Source: Burkholderiaceae bacterium
GTDB lineage: Bacteria; Pseudomonadota; Gammaproteobacteria; Burkholderiales; Burkholderiaceae_C
NCBI GenBank assembly: GCA_030654805.1
Contig: JAURWR010000086.1
Location: 1-43,328, forward strand
Direction: 5' to 3'
DNA: 43,328 bases
The stretch's first letter is position 1; every line of letters begins with the position of its first letter. Under the pieces are notes generated by a model that made no database searches, was not told where the DNA came from, and saw nothing but the letters and a program-made list of their open reading frames with translations. Of the stretch, positions 32,588-41,451 are shown in pieces. The position numbers were made by a program, and so were the translations under genes.

Positions 32588-34666
32588 TTACGGACGGGAC
32601 ACGCCCAGCGGCGCAGGTGTGCTGTTGCCCGTGGCCCTGGCAGGCGCTGGCGGCAGCAACGGCGCCTCGTTGATGGGCACCAGCGCATTGGGCACAGGCT
32701 GGGCCGCCTGCAGGCCGGCGCGCATCAGGTCATAGCGATCCAGCGACAACTGGCCGGTAGCCTGCGCGTCGCGCACCACCACCGGGCGCAAAAACACCAT
32801 CAGGTTGGTTTTTTTGCGGGTGCGGGCCTCGCTTTTGAACAGGTTGCCAAACAGCGGCACGTCACCCAGGCCGGGTATTTTTTCCTCGTTGCCCGAGTAT
32901 TCGTCCTGTAGCAAGCCGCCCAGCACCACAATAGCGCCGTCTTCCACCAGCACGTTGGACTCGATGGTGCGCTTGTTGGTGGTCGGCCCGTTGGGCGCAT
33001 TGACACTGGAGGCCAGCACGTTGGAGACCTCCTGGTAAATGGCCAGCTTGACGGTGCCGTTTTCGCTGATCTGCGGTTTCACCTTGAGCGTCAGGCCAAC
33101 GTCCTTGCGCTCGATGGTCTGGAACGGGTTGACGGAACCGCTGCTGCTGCCGGTGTTGGTGAACTGGCCGGTGACAAAAGGCACATTCTGGCCAATCACA
33201 ATCTTGGCCTCTTCGTTGTCCAGCGTCAGCAAATTGGGGGTGGAGAGCACATTGCCGCTGCCGGAGTCTTCCAGAAAGCGCGCAAGGAAACCCAGCACAT
33301 AGACCCCGTTGACTTGCTGCAGCGCCCCAAAATTAAGCCCGCGGGGTGGCTGGATGACCCCGCTCGCGCCGGCAGTGGCCAGGTTGATGATATTTTCGCC
33401 ACCAGTGCCAAAGTTGCTGCCCAGCAAGCCAATAACACCGTCACCGGCCTTGCCCAGGGGACCCTGCCACTGAATGCCAAATTCGGCCGCCCGGTCGGCG
33501 CTGACCTCGGCAATCAGGCTTTCGACGAACACCTGGGCGCGCCTGCCGTCGAGCTTGTCGATGACGGCTCGCAACTGCCGGTATTGCGGCTCGGGGGCGG
33601 TGATGATGAGCGAGTTGGTCGCCACGTCAGCCTGGATCTGCCCGCCGGTGGTGGCCGCTTGCGCCACCGCGCCCGCTGGCGCGCCAGTTGCCCCGGTGGG
33701 GGCTGCCGCAGGGGCGGCGCTGCCGCTGATGGCGGCACGCAGGGTGGCTGCCATTTTGGTGGCATCGGCATTTTTCAGATAAACCACATGGATGTTGCCC
33801 GCCGCGCCGTTGTTGCTCGCCGCTTCGGGCTGGTCCAGCCGCGCCACCAGCGAGCGCGCCAGCGCGAGTTGCGCGCCGTTGGCGGCACGCAAAATCAGAC
33901 TGTTGGAACGCGGCTCGGCGATCAGCGTGGTCTTGAACGAGGTGTCAGCCTGGCCGGCGGGGGCCGCCGAACCGCTGGAACCCAGCAAGCGCAGCACCAG
34001 CGGCGCCAGGTCGGAGGCAATGGCGTGCTGCAGCACGATCACCTCGACATCGGTGGCGTTGGCTACGTCCATGGCGGCAATGATGCGGCCCATGCGACGC
34101 AGGTTGTCAGCGTAGTCGGTGATCACCAGCGAGTTGTTGCCCAGGTTGGCGTTGATGGTGTTGTTGGGACTGATCAGGGGCCGCAGCACCGGCACCAGGT
34201 TGTTGGCCGATTCAAAATTGAGTTTGAAAATTTGCGTGACGATCTGATTGCCCGTCGCGAGATTGCCTTCGTCGCCATCACGCATGCTCACGCCGGCGCT
34301 TTGCAGCTTGGCATCGGCCTCGGGCACCACCTTGTACAAGCCGTCGGACTCCACCAGGGTAAAGCCCTGCAGGCGCAACGCCGCCACAAACTGGCCCATG
34401 GCGGCTGCGCGGCTCACCGGTCGGTCGGTCACCAGCGTCAGGGTGCCCTTGACGCGCGGGTCCACCACCACGTTGCGCCCGGTGATGGTGGCGAAGGTGC
34501 GCGCCACGGCGTCGATTTCGGCGTTGTTGAAGTTCAGCGTGACCGGCTCAGCCGACCTGGCAGCCGTTTGCGCCAGGACCCCAAGCGGGAATATCGCCAT
34601 GCCAAGGGCCAGCAGGACGCCGGCTGCAAGGGAGAAAAGACGGGGATGGGAGTTCGATTTGGTCAT
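32588..34666 (-). CDS. gspD: Type II secretion outer-membrane secretin GspD
   Basis: A 692-residue secretin forming the outer-membrane channel. A signal peptide ends near residue 32 (GVLAQTA). The N0 domain follows ([20 protein letters not shown]), then N1-N3 repeats ([39 protein letters not shown]) with an Ala/Gly/Pro-rich insert. The secretin core includes [20 protein letters not shown] and ends with [20 protein letters not shown] and [19 protein letters not shown]-terminal tail of about 70 residues may bind a pilotin; no gspS is visible. It starts 6 bases after the gspN stop. Confidence 0.96.
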   Translation of the reverse strand: MTKSNSHPRLFSLAAGVLLALGMAIFPLGVLAQTAARSAEPVTLNFNNAEIDAVARTFATITGRNVVVDPRVKGTLTLVTDRPVSRAAAMGQFVAALRLQGFTLVESDGLYKVVPEADAKLQSAGVSMRDGDEGNLATGNQIVTQIFKLNFESANNLVPVLRPLISPNNTINANLGNNSLVITDYADNLRRMGRIIAAMDVANATDVEVIVLQHAIASDLAPLVLRLLGSSGSAAPAGQADTSFKTTLIAEPRSNSLILRAANGAQLALARSLVARLDQPEAASNNGAAGNIHVVYLKNADATKMAATLRAAISGSAAPAAAPTGATGAPAGAVAQAATTGGQIQADVATNSLIITAPEPQYRQLRAVIDKLDGRRAQVFVESLIAEVSADRAAEFGIQWQGPLGKAGDGVIGLLGSNFGTGGENIINLATAGASGVIQPPRGLNFGALQQVNGVYVLGFLARFLEDSGSGNVLSTPNLLTLDNEEAKIVIGQNVPFVTGQFTNTGSSSGSVNPFQTIERKDVGLTLKVKPQISENGTVKLAIYQEVSNVLASSVNAPNGPTTNKRTIESNVLVEDGAIVVLGGLLQDEYSGNEEKIPGLGDVPLFGNLFKSEARTRKKTNLMVFLRPVVVRDAQATGQLSLDRYDLMRAGLQAAQPVPNALVPINEAPLLPPAPARATGNSTPAPLGVSRP

Positions 34667-34672
34667 GCTGGT

Positions 34673-35455
34673 TCAACCCACTTTGATGATGGAACGTGCG
34701 CCATTGCGCCGTCCAATGAGATTCAGAAGATTGGAAAGGGCCGCTTCGTGTTGCGGTGCGGCACTGGCCTCGCCGTTAAAACGCAATTGCCCGCCCACCC
34801 ATTGGCCGCTACCCGAGATTTGCAGGCTCCCCTGCAAGGTGGTCAGGGCCAGCGTGACCGGCGTACCGCCTTTCAAGCTGAAGCGGTAGCTGCCCATGGG
34901 GCGCAGCGTGGACAGGTGCGAGGACATGTTCATGGCGTCGAGCTCGGCAGCACCGGTCAACAGCAACCTGCCCGCAGCCCAGGCGAGCGTCAGGCCTTGC
35001 GTGCTCAGATGCAGGGCACCCTGCGGCTGAACGGTATTCCAGGGCGTCCCCAGCCCTGACAGCAACCTGGCCGGCCACTGCGATTGGGCGTCTGCCAAAC
35101 GCAGCTGCAAGCCATTCCAGCGCGGGCGCAGCTGCATGGCCCAGGCTTGCTGCATGCAGCAGTCGGCGTGCAGCTGCAAGTTGGCGCCCGCCAGCGCGGG
35201 CGCAAAAGTCCAGGCCAGCCGCCCCGGCAGCGTGGCGGAATCCTGGCTGCCCACGCCGCCCGTGAACGTGACGCGGCCCGAACCCGTCCACACCGTGCCG
35301 CGGGCTTCCACCAGCAGGATCTGGCCCTGGCTGGCCTGCCGCACCAGCGAAGAAACCCAGCGCGCAGGCGCAAAAAGCACCATGCTCAGCGTCAGACCCA
35401 GCAACACACCGGCCAGCGCCCAGCGCCAGGGGGTGGCCTGATGCCTCAGTTTCAA
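34673..35455 (-). CDS. gspN: Type II secretion protein GspN
   Basis: A 260-residue inner-membrane-anchored protein of the GspN family, an accessory type II component present in only some systems. One helix near 14-30 (WALAGVLLGLTLSMVLFAPA) precedes a periplasmic beta-rich domain with RWVSSLVRQASQGQILLVEA, GTVWTGSGRVTFTGG and PLGSYRFSLKGGTPVTLAL-like strands (MGSYRFSLKGGTPV). The likely start is TTG at 35455, whose T overlaps the gspM stop (TTGA), giving tight coupling; another TTG at 35494 is possible. Confidence 0.88.
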   Translation of the reverse strand: MKLRHQATPWRWALAGVLLGLTLSMVLFAPARWVSSLVRQASQGQILLVEARGTVWTGSGRVTFTGGVGSQDSATLPGRLAWTFAPALAGANLQLHADCCMQQAWAMQLRPRWNGLQLRLADAQSQWPARLLSGLGTPWNTVQPQGALHLSTQGLTLAWAAGRLLLTGAAELDAMNMSSHLSTLRPMGSYRFSLKGGTPVTLALTTLQGSLQISGSGQWVGGQLRFNGEASAAPQHEAALSNLLNLIGRRNGARSIIKVG

Positions 35456-35934
35456 GACCGCCCGCCCAGGTTCAGCACCAGCGTGCCGTCCCAACTACCC
35501 GCCGGGTTGCGCACCAGATGCGCCTCCATGGGCGCGGCATGGGCGTTTTGCCGTGCCGTGGCAAGCCACTGCGCCAGTGCGGCCGCAGGGACCGCCTTCA
35601 GCGTGACGGTGGCACGGTCGACTTGCACTGCCATTTGCGCGCCTGGCCCGAGGGGCTTCAAGGCGGCTTCCAGCGCCAGCCGGGTTTGATCGACCGGGAG
35701 CACGGGTTGCGCCTGCAGGGCTTTGGCCTGGGCTTGCAAGCCCAGCATCTGCTGCAGCTGACCGTCCAGTGCCCGGTGCTGCGCCGGTGCCGCCCTGAGC
35801 ACCGCCAGCGCCGGCGCCAGCGCCAGCCACCACAACAAGGCCAGGCTGGTCGCCAACAGCGCCAGCAGGGCCAGGCGCTGTTCACGGGCGGGCACGGCGC
35901 GCCAGCGGATTTGCCATTGTCTCAACAAGTTCAT
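35452..35934 (-). CDS. gspM: Type II secretion protein GspM
   Basis: A 160-residue bitopic inner-membrane protein. A short cytoplasmic tail (MNLLRQWQIRWRAVPAREQR) leads into one helix (about 20-42, LALLALLATSLALLWWLALA). A periplasmic coiled-coil and a small ferredoxin-like domain follow, ending DGTLVLNLGG. GspM partners GspL in the inner-membrane platform. The ATG at 35934 overlaps the gspL stop (ATGA). Confidence 0.9.
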   Translation of the reverse strand: MNLLRQWQIRWRAVPAREQRLALLALLATSLALLWWLALAPALAVLRAAPAQHRALDGQLQQMLGLQAQAKALQAQPVLPVDQTRLALEAALKPLGPGAQMAVQVDRATVTLKAVPAAALAQWLATARQNAHAAPMEAHLVRNPAGSWDGTLVLNLGGRS

Positions 35935-37163
35935 GGTGTCGACCCCGGTTTGAGCACCCACTGCGCACCGTCCCAGGTGGCAGACAAGCCCTGCTGTTTG
36001 AGCGCCAGGGCCACCCGCGCCTGCTCTGCGGCGGCGACGGCGGACGCCTTGGCCCGCAATTCCTGCGCGCCGTAGTCAATCGCCGTCAAAGTGTGCGTGA
36101 CGGGCAACTGCGCGCCCAGCGCGGCCAGCATGGCTTCCATGTCGGTGCCTGAGGCGACACCGCTGGCACGCTGCAACACGGCAACTTCGCGCGCCATTTG
36201 CAGCGGCGCATCGACCACCACAGGTATTTTGGGGAAGGTGCTGCTAAGCACGGCGCGCACTGACTGACGCTTGGCCTGCAAGGCCGCTTGCTCGCGCAAA
36301 GCCCAGGCATTCAAGCCGACCAAATTGACCAACACCAGCGCCACCAACGCCAGGCGCGCGGCGCGCCACTGCGGCGCACGCCACAGACTTTTCATGGCTT
36401 GCGCCAGTTGCGCCCAAGCCCGTTGACGGTTGGCGTTGACCAAGTCAAACTGGGCCAGGTCCCAGGAGGTTTGCGCGGCTTGCAGCAAGCGCTGGGAACG
36501 CTGCTGCAGGATGACCGGCCGCTTGAGCAGCGTTTCAGCCTGCGCCGCCACGGCCGGTTCGGCAACCACCTCAGGCGGCCCGTCAGGACCGGACGAATCA
36601 GCCAGCAAAGCCACGGCGGAGGCCGACAAGGGACTCAACAACAAGCGCTCACCGACCAGCATCGGCTGTTGTTCGTCACCCACCACGTAGAGCCGGTGCG
36701 CGAGGGCTTCCGGCGTGAATTCGGGCACGATGCGACTGGCCGAAAAACCAGCCTGGGCCAGGGCCTGCAAGTGCGCGGTGAGCCAGGCCTTGTCGCAAGC
36801 CACCACCCAGACCGGCGCATCGGCCACCGGCTGGGGCTGCAGTGCCAGATGCAACTGGGCCGGTTCGTCAAGCAAGCGGTCTTCGAGCAATCCGTCGAGG
36901 ATGGCGCGCAGGCGGCTGGCGCCCCGCTCCACGGTCAGGCCACGCGCCAGGCTGCCCTTGGGCAATTGCACCTGGTGCCAGGACAGGGCTTGCATGGGCA
37001 GCAGCACGACCACATCAGTCTGGCGATCCGGGGGCCGCGGCAACAAGGCCAACGGCGCACTGGCGCAGCGGGCCTCGGTGCCGTCGGCGGAACTCAGCAG
37101 GTAGTCATAGAGCGCCGTGGCGCCAACACTGGCCGCGGGGAGGGAAATGATGAAAGAGTTCAT
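35931..37163 (-). CDS. gspL: Type II secretion protein GspL
   Basis: A 410-residue bitopic protein. The actin-like cytoplasmic domain (about 1-250) begins MNSFIISLPAASVGATALYD and contains LPMQALSWHQVQLPKG. A helix near 267-285 (ARLALVALVLVNLVGLNAWA) is followed by a periplasmic domain (TFPKIPVVVDAPLQMAREVA). GspL anchors the GspE ATPase to the membrane. The ATG at 37163 is preferred over upstream in-frame codons because the protein family begins here. It starts 16 bases after gspK. Confidence 0.93.
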   Translation of the reverse strand: MNSFIISLPAASVGATALYDYLLSSADGTEARCASAPLALLPRPPDRQTDVVVLLPMQALSWHQVQLPKGSLARGLTVERGASRLRAILDGLLEDRLLDEPAQLHLALQPQPVADAPVWVVACDKAWLTAHLQALAQAGFSASRIVPEFTPEALAHRLYVVGDEQQPMLVGERLLLSPLSASAVALLADSSGPDGPPEVVAEPAVAAQAETLLKRPVILQQRSQRLLQAAQTSWDLAQFDLVNANRQRAWAQLAQAMKSLWRAPQWRAARLALVALVLVNLVGLNAWALREQAALQAKRQSVRAVLSSTFPKIPVVVDAPLQMAREVAVLQRASGVASGTDMEAMLAALGAQLPVTHTLTAIDYGAQELRAKASAVAAAEQARVALALKQQGLSATWDGAQWVLKPGSTP

Positions 37164-37179
37164 GGTGAGCAGCTTCGGA

Positions 37180-38145
37180 TCATTGTAAGAGTGGCGAGCG
37201 CGATTGGACCACTTCTCGCGCACGGCTCAGAATTTTCACGTTCATGCCGTCGCGTTGCAGCACCGAGGTCTCCTGCAGCATCGCCTGGCCCACCCGGAGT
37301 TGGCCGGTGACACTGAAAAAGCGGCTGGCCACGGCGTGCAGGCCCGCGTCCAGTTTGATGTCGGTGCTCCCCAAACGCTTCTCGGCGTCCTGCAGCGTGC
37401 CCAGGTGGCGCGCGTCACGCGAGGTTTCCAGAAAGCGTGCCTGCGCCATGTCCAGCCCGGCAATGCTGGCCATCAGTACCTCGGGGGTCGCGGTATTGAG
37501 ATTGACCGGCGTGCGCACCGGCAGCAGCGTCACAAACGGCCGCAAGGCCTGCAAGGAGGCAGGCGACAGCCCCAGCCAGACCAGGTCCGTCACAGCTTGC
37601 GGGCGCAAGGGTGTGCCCGCCTTGGCGTCCTGGTCTGCGACAGGGGCATGGGCCAACAGCAGTTGCTGCGTCAACACCGACAACTCGGACTCAGGCAGAC
37701 TCAACTGGTTGAACAGCCTGGTCCAAGCCGCCAGGCTGGGCTCGTGCAGTTTGCCGTTGTCGATCAGGTTGGTGATGTTGAGACGCGCCTGCAGGTCCTG
37801 TAGGTGACCGGCCAGAAAAGCATCCTGCACGCCATCCGCGTCATCACCCACCAGCGCCTCACCACGCTCAGCGGCCAGAAAGGTGGTCAGGCGCGCGGGC
37901 GCCAACGCCACGGCCCAGGGCTCGGCCAGATAGTCAGGTCCGCCCTGGCGCGCGTCTTCGCGCAGGATCAGACGCGCCCAATCGAGGGCGCCGGTCAGGA
38001 TCCAGGCCGCCTGCACGCGGGTGCGCTGGGCGGACTCCACCTCAATGGCGCGCCATTGCTGCCACAGCATGGCCGATGCCAGGGTGGCCACCAAGACCAC
38101 CGTGAGCATAGCGGTCAGGATGGCCGCACCGCGTTGCCGCCTCAT
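37180..38145 (-). CDS. gspK: Type II secretion minor pseudopilin GspK
   Basis: A 321-residue minor pseudopilin, the large tip subunit. The prepilin-like start (MRRQRGAAILTAMLTVVLVA) lacks the usual Glu5, normal for GspK. The protein is much longer than other pseudopilins, with the alpha-helical insertion typical of the family (LQARLNITNLIDNGK; VNLNTATPEVLMASIAGLD). It overlaps the gspJ stop by 4 bases. Confidence 0.95.
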   Translation of the reverse strand: MRRQRGAAILTAMLTVVLVATLASAMLWQQWRAIEVESAQRTRVQAAWILTGALDWARLILREDARQGGPDYLAEPWAVALAPARLTTFLAAERGEALVGDDADGVQDAFLAGHLQDLQARLNITNLIDNGKLHEPSLAAWTRLFNQLSLPESELSVLTQQLLLAHAPVADQDAKAGTPLRPQAVTDLVWLGLSPASLQALRPFVTLLPVRTPVNLNTATPEVLMASIAGLDMAQARFLETSRDARHLGTLQDAEKRLGSTDIKLDAGLHAVASRFFSVTGQLRVGQAMLQETSVLQRDGMNVKILSRAREVVQSRSPLLQ

Positions 38146-38849
38146 TTGCCGCCCCCGATCGCGCCGCGCACCCAGTCACGCGTCAAGGTGCCGTTGATGG
38201 CCTGGCCGGGCGCGAGTGTCAACACCAGTCGCACACCGTCAGGCACCGCGCTCAGGCCCGATGTCACGCTGGCTGCCGCGGCGGCGCTCGCGCCACTCGC
38301 CGCGCTGACCGCGGTAACGCCGTCAGCACTGGACAGCGGGTTGCTCCAGGCATTGCCGCGGTAATAAAAAATTTGCCACTGGTCCAGCGCCACCGTGCGG
38401 ACTTCGCGCACCAGGTCATCCTCACTGGGCGTTTGCGCCCACGCTTGTGCTTTTTCCCAGGCCAGAACCAGTTCGCGGCGTGTCAGCAAGGGCGGCGACT
38501 GCCAGCGCAGCCACTGGCCCTGGCCCGCCACCACGCGACGGCTCCAGGCCACCACCTGCAAGCCCTCGCCAGGCGCCCCGCTGCCGCGTCGCACGATGCG
38601 CAGCGCACGGCCATCCCAGTCCAGGCTGGGCAGGTCGGGCTGCTCAGCCATGGCCTCCAGGTCGGTGCCCCATTGCGCCAGCGTGGCCTGCAGCGCCATG
38701 ACGTCATCGGATTGCTCTTGCAAACGAACTTGCGCGCGGCTGACACCGTCCAGCCCGCGCCAACTCAACACCGTCATCAAGGCCATCAGACTGATGGCCA
38801 GCAGCAACTCGATCAGGGTAAAGCCCCGGCAGCCTGTGGTGCGGCGCAT
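38142..38849 (-). CDS. gspJ: Type II secretion minor pseudopilin GspJ
   Basis: A 235-residue minor pseudopilin. The ATG at 38849 overlaps the gspI stop (TGATG). The prepilin motif is CRGFTLIELLLAISLMALM with cleavage after Gly; Glu5 is present. The globular part includes VRTVALDQWQIFYYRGNAWS and PDGVRLVLTLAPGQAINGTL. An Ala/Ser-rich insertion (SAASGASAAAAASVTSG) sits in a loop near 185-205 and looks like a lineage-specific expansion. Confidence 0.94.
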   Translation of the reverse strand: MRRTTGCRGFTLIELLLAISLMALMTVLSWRGLDGVSRAQVRLQEQSDDVMALQATLAQWGTDLEAMAEQPDLPSLDWDGRALRIVRRGSGAPGEGLQVVAWSRRVVAGQGQWLRWQSPPLLTRRELVLAWEKAQAWAQTPSEDDLVREVRTVALDQWQIFYYRGNAWSNPLSSADGVTAVSAASGASAAAAASVTSGLSAVPDGVRLVLTLAPGQAINGTLTRDWVRGAIGGGK

Positions 38850-39208
38850 CAGTAACGCCCCACCACGGTGGTCAGGCGCCAGATGGGCGAGTCGCCATCG
38901 AGCACCCGGGCGTCGACCCGCCTGAAATTCGGGTTGGGCGTCGGGCGCACCCCGAGCGCCACCGTGAGGCTGCGGCCGGCTTGCGCACAAGTCACGCTGC
39001 TATCACCCACATCGGGCATCTGCTTGAGCAAGCGGATTCTGACCAGTTCGTTTTCAGCACACAACTGCGCCAACACCATGTCCGACTGGCGCTGCGCATG
39101 CTGGGTCAGCGCGGCCGTCGCCTGCAGGCCCGCCATCAGGGCAATGGCCACGATGGCCAGCGCCACCAGCACTTCGACCAGGGTAAAGCCGCGAGCCCGC
39201 CGCTTCAT
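38849..39208 (-). CDS. gspI: Type II secretion minor pseudopilin GspI
   Basis: A 119-residue minor pseudopilin that nucleates the GspI-J-K tip. The motif RARGFTLVEVLVALAIVAIA carries the Gly cleavage site and Glu5. The C-terminal globular half has two cysteines (LCAENELVRIR; VTCAQAGRSLTVAL). The ATG at 39208 overlaps the gspH stop by 4 bases. Confidence 0.95.
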   Translation of the reverse strand: MKRRARGFTLVEVLVALAIVAIALMAGLQATAALTQHAQRQSDMVLAQLCAENELVRIRLLKQMPDVGDSSVTCAQAGRSLTVALGVRPTPNPNFRRVDARVLDGDSPIWRLTTVVGRY

Positions 39209-39723
39209 GGCCCGTCCGCCCGCACTGCAAACGGCCGCACGCCGTCAGTGCCCAGAAGCACGCGCCGACCGGGCTGGCTGCGCGACAGCAAACGCACGCT
39301 TTGCGGCGCAATGATGGGCTCGGGGCCCAACAGAACGGTGTCGGGCTGACCCGTGGACGCCGTCGCAGCAGCCTCCACGCTGGCCGTGGTGTCGGCATCC
39401 AGCCAGGCTTGCGGCAAGTCGTCTTCGGCGCGTTCGGACGGTGGCAAACCCTCGAACTGAAAACCGTCGGCTGTCACCCGCCAACGCACCGGCACGCCGC
39501 TGACCTGAGACCGCGCCCTGGCGGACTCAAACAAGGCGCTCAGGCGCAGGGCCTCACGTTCGAGTTGGGTTTGTGTGCCATCGCGCATGGCAAAGCCGAT
39601 GCCCACTGACACCATGGCCACCAGCGCCAGCACCACCAGCAGTTCCAGCAGGGTGAAGCCGGACGCTGACCGGCAGCGGCGGCTGCGTGGCAACTCAGGG
39701 CTGCCAGCTGCCGATATCTGCAT
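39205..39723 (-). CDS. gspH: Type II secretion minor pseudopilin GspH
   Basis: A 172-residue minor pseudopilin. From the ATG at 39723 there is a longer-than-usual leader of about 22 residues before ASGFTLLELLVVLALVAMVS, the prepilin motif with Glu5. The globular part includes LRLSALFESARARSQVSGVP and a Thr/Ala-rich loop (DADTTASVEAAATASTG). The gene overlaps the end of gspG by 29 bases. Confidence 0.93.
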   Translation of the reverse strand: MQISAAGSPELPRSRRCRSASGFTLLELLVVLALVAMVSVGIGFAMRDGTQTQLEREALRLSALFESARARSQVSGVPVRWRVTADGFQFEGLPPSERAEDDLPQAWLDADTTASVEAAATASTGQPDTVLLGPEPIIAPQSVRLLSRSQPGRRVLLGTDGVRPFAVRADGP

Positions 39724-40138
39724 TGCGGCCTTCGCCACCGGCCTGGCCGTCGGCGCCATACGACATCACATCAACCTCGCCCTTGATGCCGGGATTGAGG
39801 TAAATGTAAGGCTGCCCCCAGGGGTCCTGCGGCAGTTTGTCGAGGTAGTTTTTCCAGTTGGCAGGAACCGGCGCCGTGGTGGGCTTGGCCAGCAGCGCCT
39901 GCAGGCCCTGCTCGGCCGTGGGGTAACGCTGGTTGTCCAGGCGGTAAAGCTTCAGCGCCTGCACCAGGTTGGCCACATCGGTTTTGGCCGCCGTCACGCG
40001 CGCATCGTCGGCACGGTCCAGCACATTGGGCACGATCAGAGCGGCCAGCACACCAATGATGAGCAACACCACCATCAACTCGATCAGGGTAAAGCCGCGC
40101 TGGAGGCCGCGCACAAGCAGGGAAAATTTATTGTTCAT
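39695..40138 (-). CDS. gspG: Type II secretion major pseudopilin GspG
   Basis: A 147-residue major pseudopilin, the main shaft subunit. The prepilin motif is LQRGFTLIELMVVLLIIGVL with Gly cleavage and Glu5. The remainder is textbook GspG: NVLDRADDARVTAAKTDVAN, LYRLDNQRYPTAEQGLQALL, LPQDPWGQPYIYLNPG and DVMSYGADGQAGGEGRNADI with the calcium-site aspartates. It is first in the gsp operon. About 45 bases upstream is TTGTCA (minus strand), a possible -35, with only AT-rich sequence for a -10. No gspC lies in the cluster. Confidence 0.97.
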   Translation of the reverse strand: MNNKFSLLVRGLQRGFTLIELMVVLLIIGVLAALIVPNVLDRADDARVTAAKTDVANLVQALKLYRLDNQRYPTAEQGLQALLAKPTTAPVPANWKNYLDKLPQDPWGQPYIYLNPGIKGEVDVMSYGADGQAGGEGRNADIGSWQP

Positions 40139-40234
40139 GGGCCCGATGTTGCCATTTAAAAATGACGCGCAAGCTGCGTTATGACAAATTTAGCCAGAAA
40201 AAGGCCAGGATGTCGGCCTGATCGGACACCCGCC

Positions 40235-40411
40235 TCACACCACCCGCTCCAGAATCAGCACGGCAAAAAAGCCGAACGCCGACAGCAAGGCCCACTTCAG
40301 GATCACCCAGCCGTAGCGCTTGAATCGCGGGTCACCGGTGCCGGCGTAAAAACCAAACGACACCAGCGCGCCCAACAGCATCAACAAGACCAGCCAGCGA
40401 AACAGCAGCAT
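40235..40411 (-). CDS. Small two-helix membrane protein (58 residues)
   Basis: A 58-residue protein, start ATG at 40411 and stop TGA at 40235-40237. Two hydrophobic helices (LLFRWLVLLMLLGALVSFGF and WVILKWALLSAFGFFAVLIL) flank a short basic loop with GDPRFKRYG. It lies 12 bases after the lpxC stop on the same strand. Similar small proteins of unknown role occupy this position in related Comamonadaceae, as I recall. The intact helices and gene-tight spacing support a real gene. Confidence 0.75.
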   Translation of the reverse strand: MLLFRWLVLLMLLGALVSFGFYAGTGDPRFKRYGWVILKWALLSAFGFFAVLILERVV

Positions 40412-40423
40412 GGTCGGTCGTCC

Positions 40424-41347
40424 CTACCAGGCGCGCGCCAGTTGCGCAAAGCCGGCCGGCGCCTGCTTTTCATTCTCGAACGTCACCACGTCCCAGGCCT
40501 CGGGGTGGTTCAGCAGCTCGCGCAGCAGCAGGTTGTTGAGCGCATGGCCCGACCGGAACGCGCTGTAGCTGGCCAGCAGGGGCTTGCCCAGCAGGTACAG
40601 GTCGCCCATGGCGTCGAGGATCTTGTGTTTGACGAACTCGTCGTCGTAGCGCAAGCCGCCGGCGTTGAGCACCTTGTAGTCGTCCATCACGATGGCATTG
40701 TCCAGGCCGCCGCCCAGGGCCAGGCCGTTGGCGCGCATCATCTCTACATCCTTGGTAAAACCAAAGGTGCGGGCGCGGGCAATATCCTTGGAATACGAGT
40801 CCGTGCTCATGTCAAACAGCACACGCTGGCCGGTGGCGTCCACCGCCGGGTGGCTGAAGTCGATCTCGAAACTGAGCCGGTAGCCGTGATAAGGCTCCAG
40901 CCGCGCCCATTTGACGTTGTCGCCCTCGCCCTGGCGCACCTCCACCGGGGCCAGCACGCGAACGAAGCGCTTGGGCGCGTTCTGCATTTCGATGCCCGCG
41001 CTTTGCAGCAAAAACACAAACGACGAAGCCGAGCCGTCCAGAATGGGCACCTCTTCGGCGGTGATGTCCACATACAGGTTGTCCACGCCCAGGCCGGCAC
41101 AGGCCGACATCAAATGCTCGACCGTGTGCACCTTGGCATTGCCATGGGAAATGGTCGAGGCCATGCGCGTGTCGGTGACGGCCAGCGCCGACACCGGAAT
41201 ATCCACCGGCACAGGCAGGTCAACCCGGCGGAACACGATGCCGGTGTCAGGCGGTGCCGGGCGCAAGGTGATTTCCACGCGCTGGCCGCTGTGCAGCCCC
41301 ATGCCGACGGCACGCGTCAAGGTTTTGAGGGTTCTTTGTTTAAGCAC
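40424..41347 (-). CDS. lpxC: UDP-3-O-acyl-N-acetylglucosamine deacetylase LpxC
   Basis: A 307-residue zinc deacetylase catalysing the committed step of lipid A synthesis in the cytoplasm. The start is a GTG at 41347 (reads [20 protein letters not shown], the standard family start); no ATG is available there. Zinc and catalytic motifs are visible: [12 protein letters not shown] with H78, [14 protein letters not shown] carrying the second His and Asp, and FRSGHALNN with the catalytic His. Length matches the family. It follows ftsZ as in most Proteobacteria, with about 100 bases between. Confidence 0.97.
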   Translation of the reverse strand: MLKQRTLKTLTRAVGMGLHSGQRVEITLRPAPPDTGIVFRRVDLPVPVDIPVSALAVTDTRMASTISHGNAKVHTVEHLMSACAGLGVDNLYVDITAEEVPILDGSASSFVFLLQSAGIEMQNAPKRFVRVLAPVEVRQGEGDNVKWARLEPYHGYRLSFEIDFSHPAVDATGQRVLFDMSTDSYSKDIARARTFGFTKDVEMMRANGLALGGGLDNAIVMDDYKVLNAGGLRYDDEFVKHKILDAMGDLYLLGKPLLASYSAFRSGHALNNLLLRELLNHPEAWDVVTFENEKQAPAGFAQLARAW

Positions 41348-41392
41348 GGGGCGATTTTACTTTTTCCACCCGGCTCTGCCTGGGTTTGCAAC

Positions 41393-41415
41393 GGGGTACC
41401 TGCACGGGATACCCC
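41393..41415. other. Short hairpin in the ftsZ-lpxC gap
   Basis: GGGGTA (41393-41398) and TACCCC (41410-41415) form a 6-bp stem with an 11-base loop between ftsZ and lpxC. On the minus strand there is no immediate T-run, so it may partly attenuate rather than end transcription. Confidence 0.3.
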
Positions 41416-41451
41416 GAATTGCGCCATGCGCCACCCGGGGTGTCCAAGACA

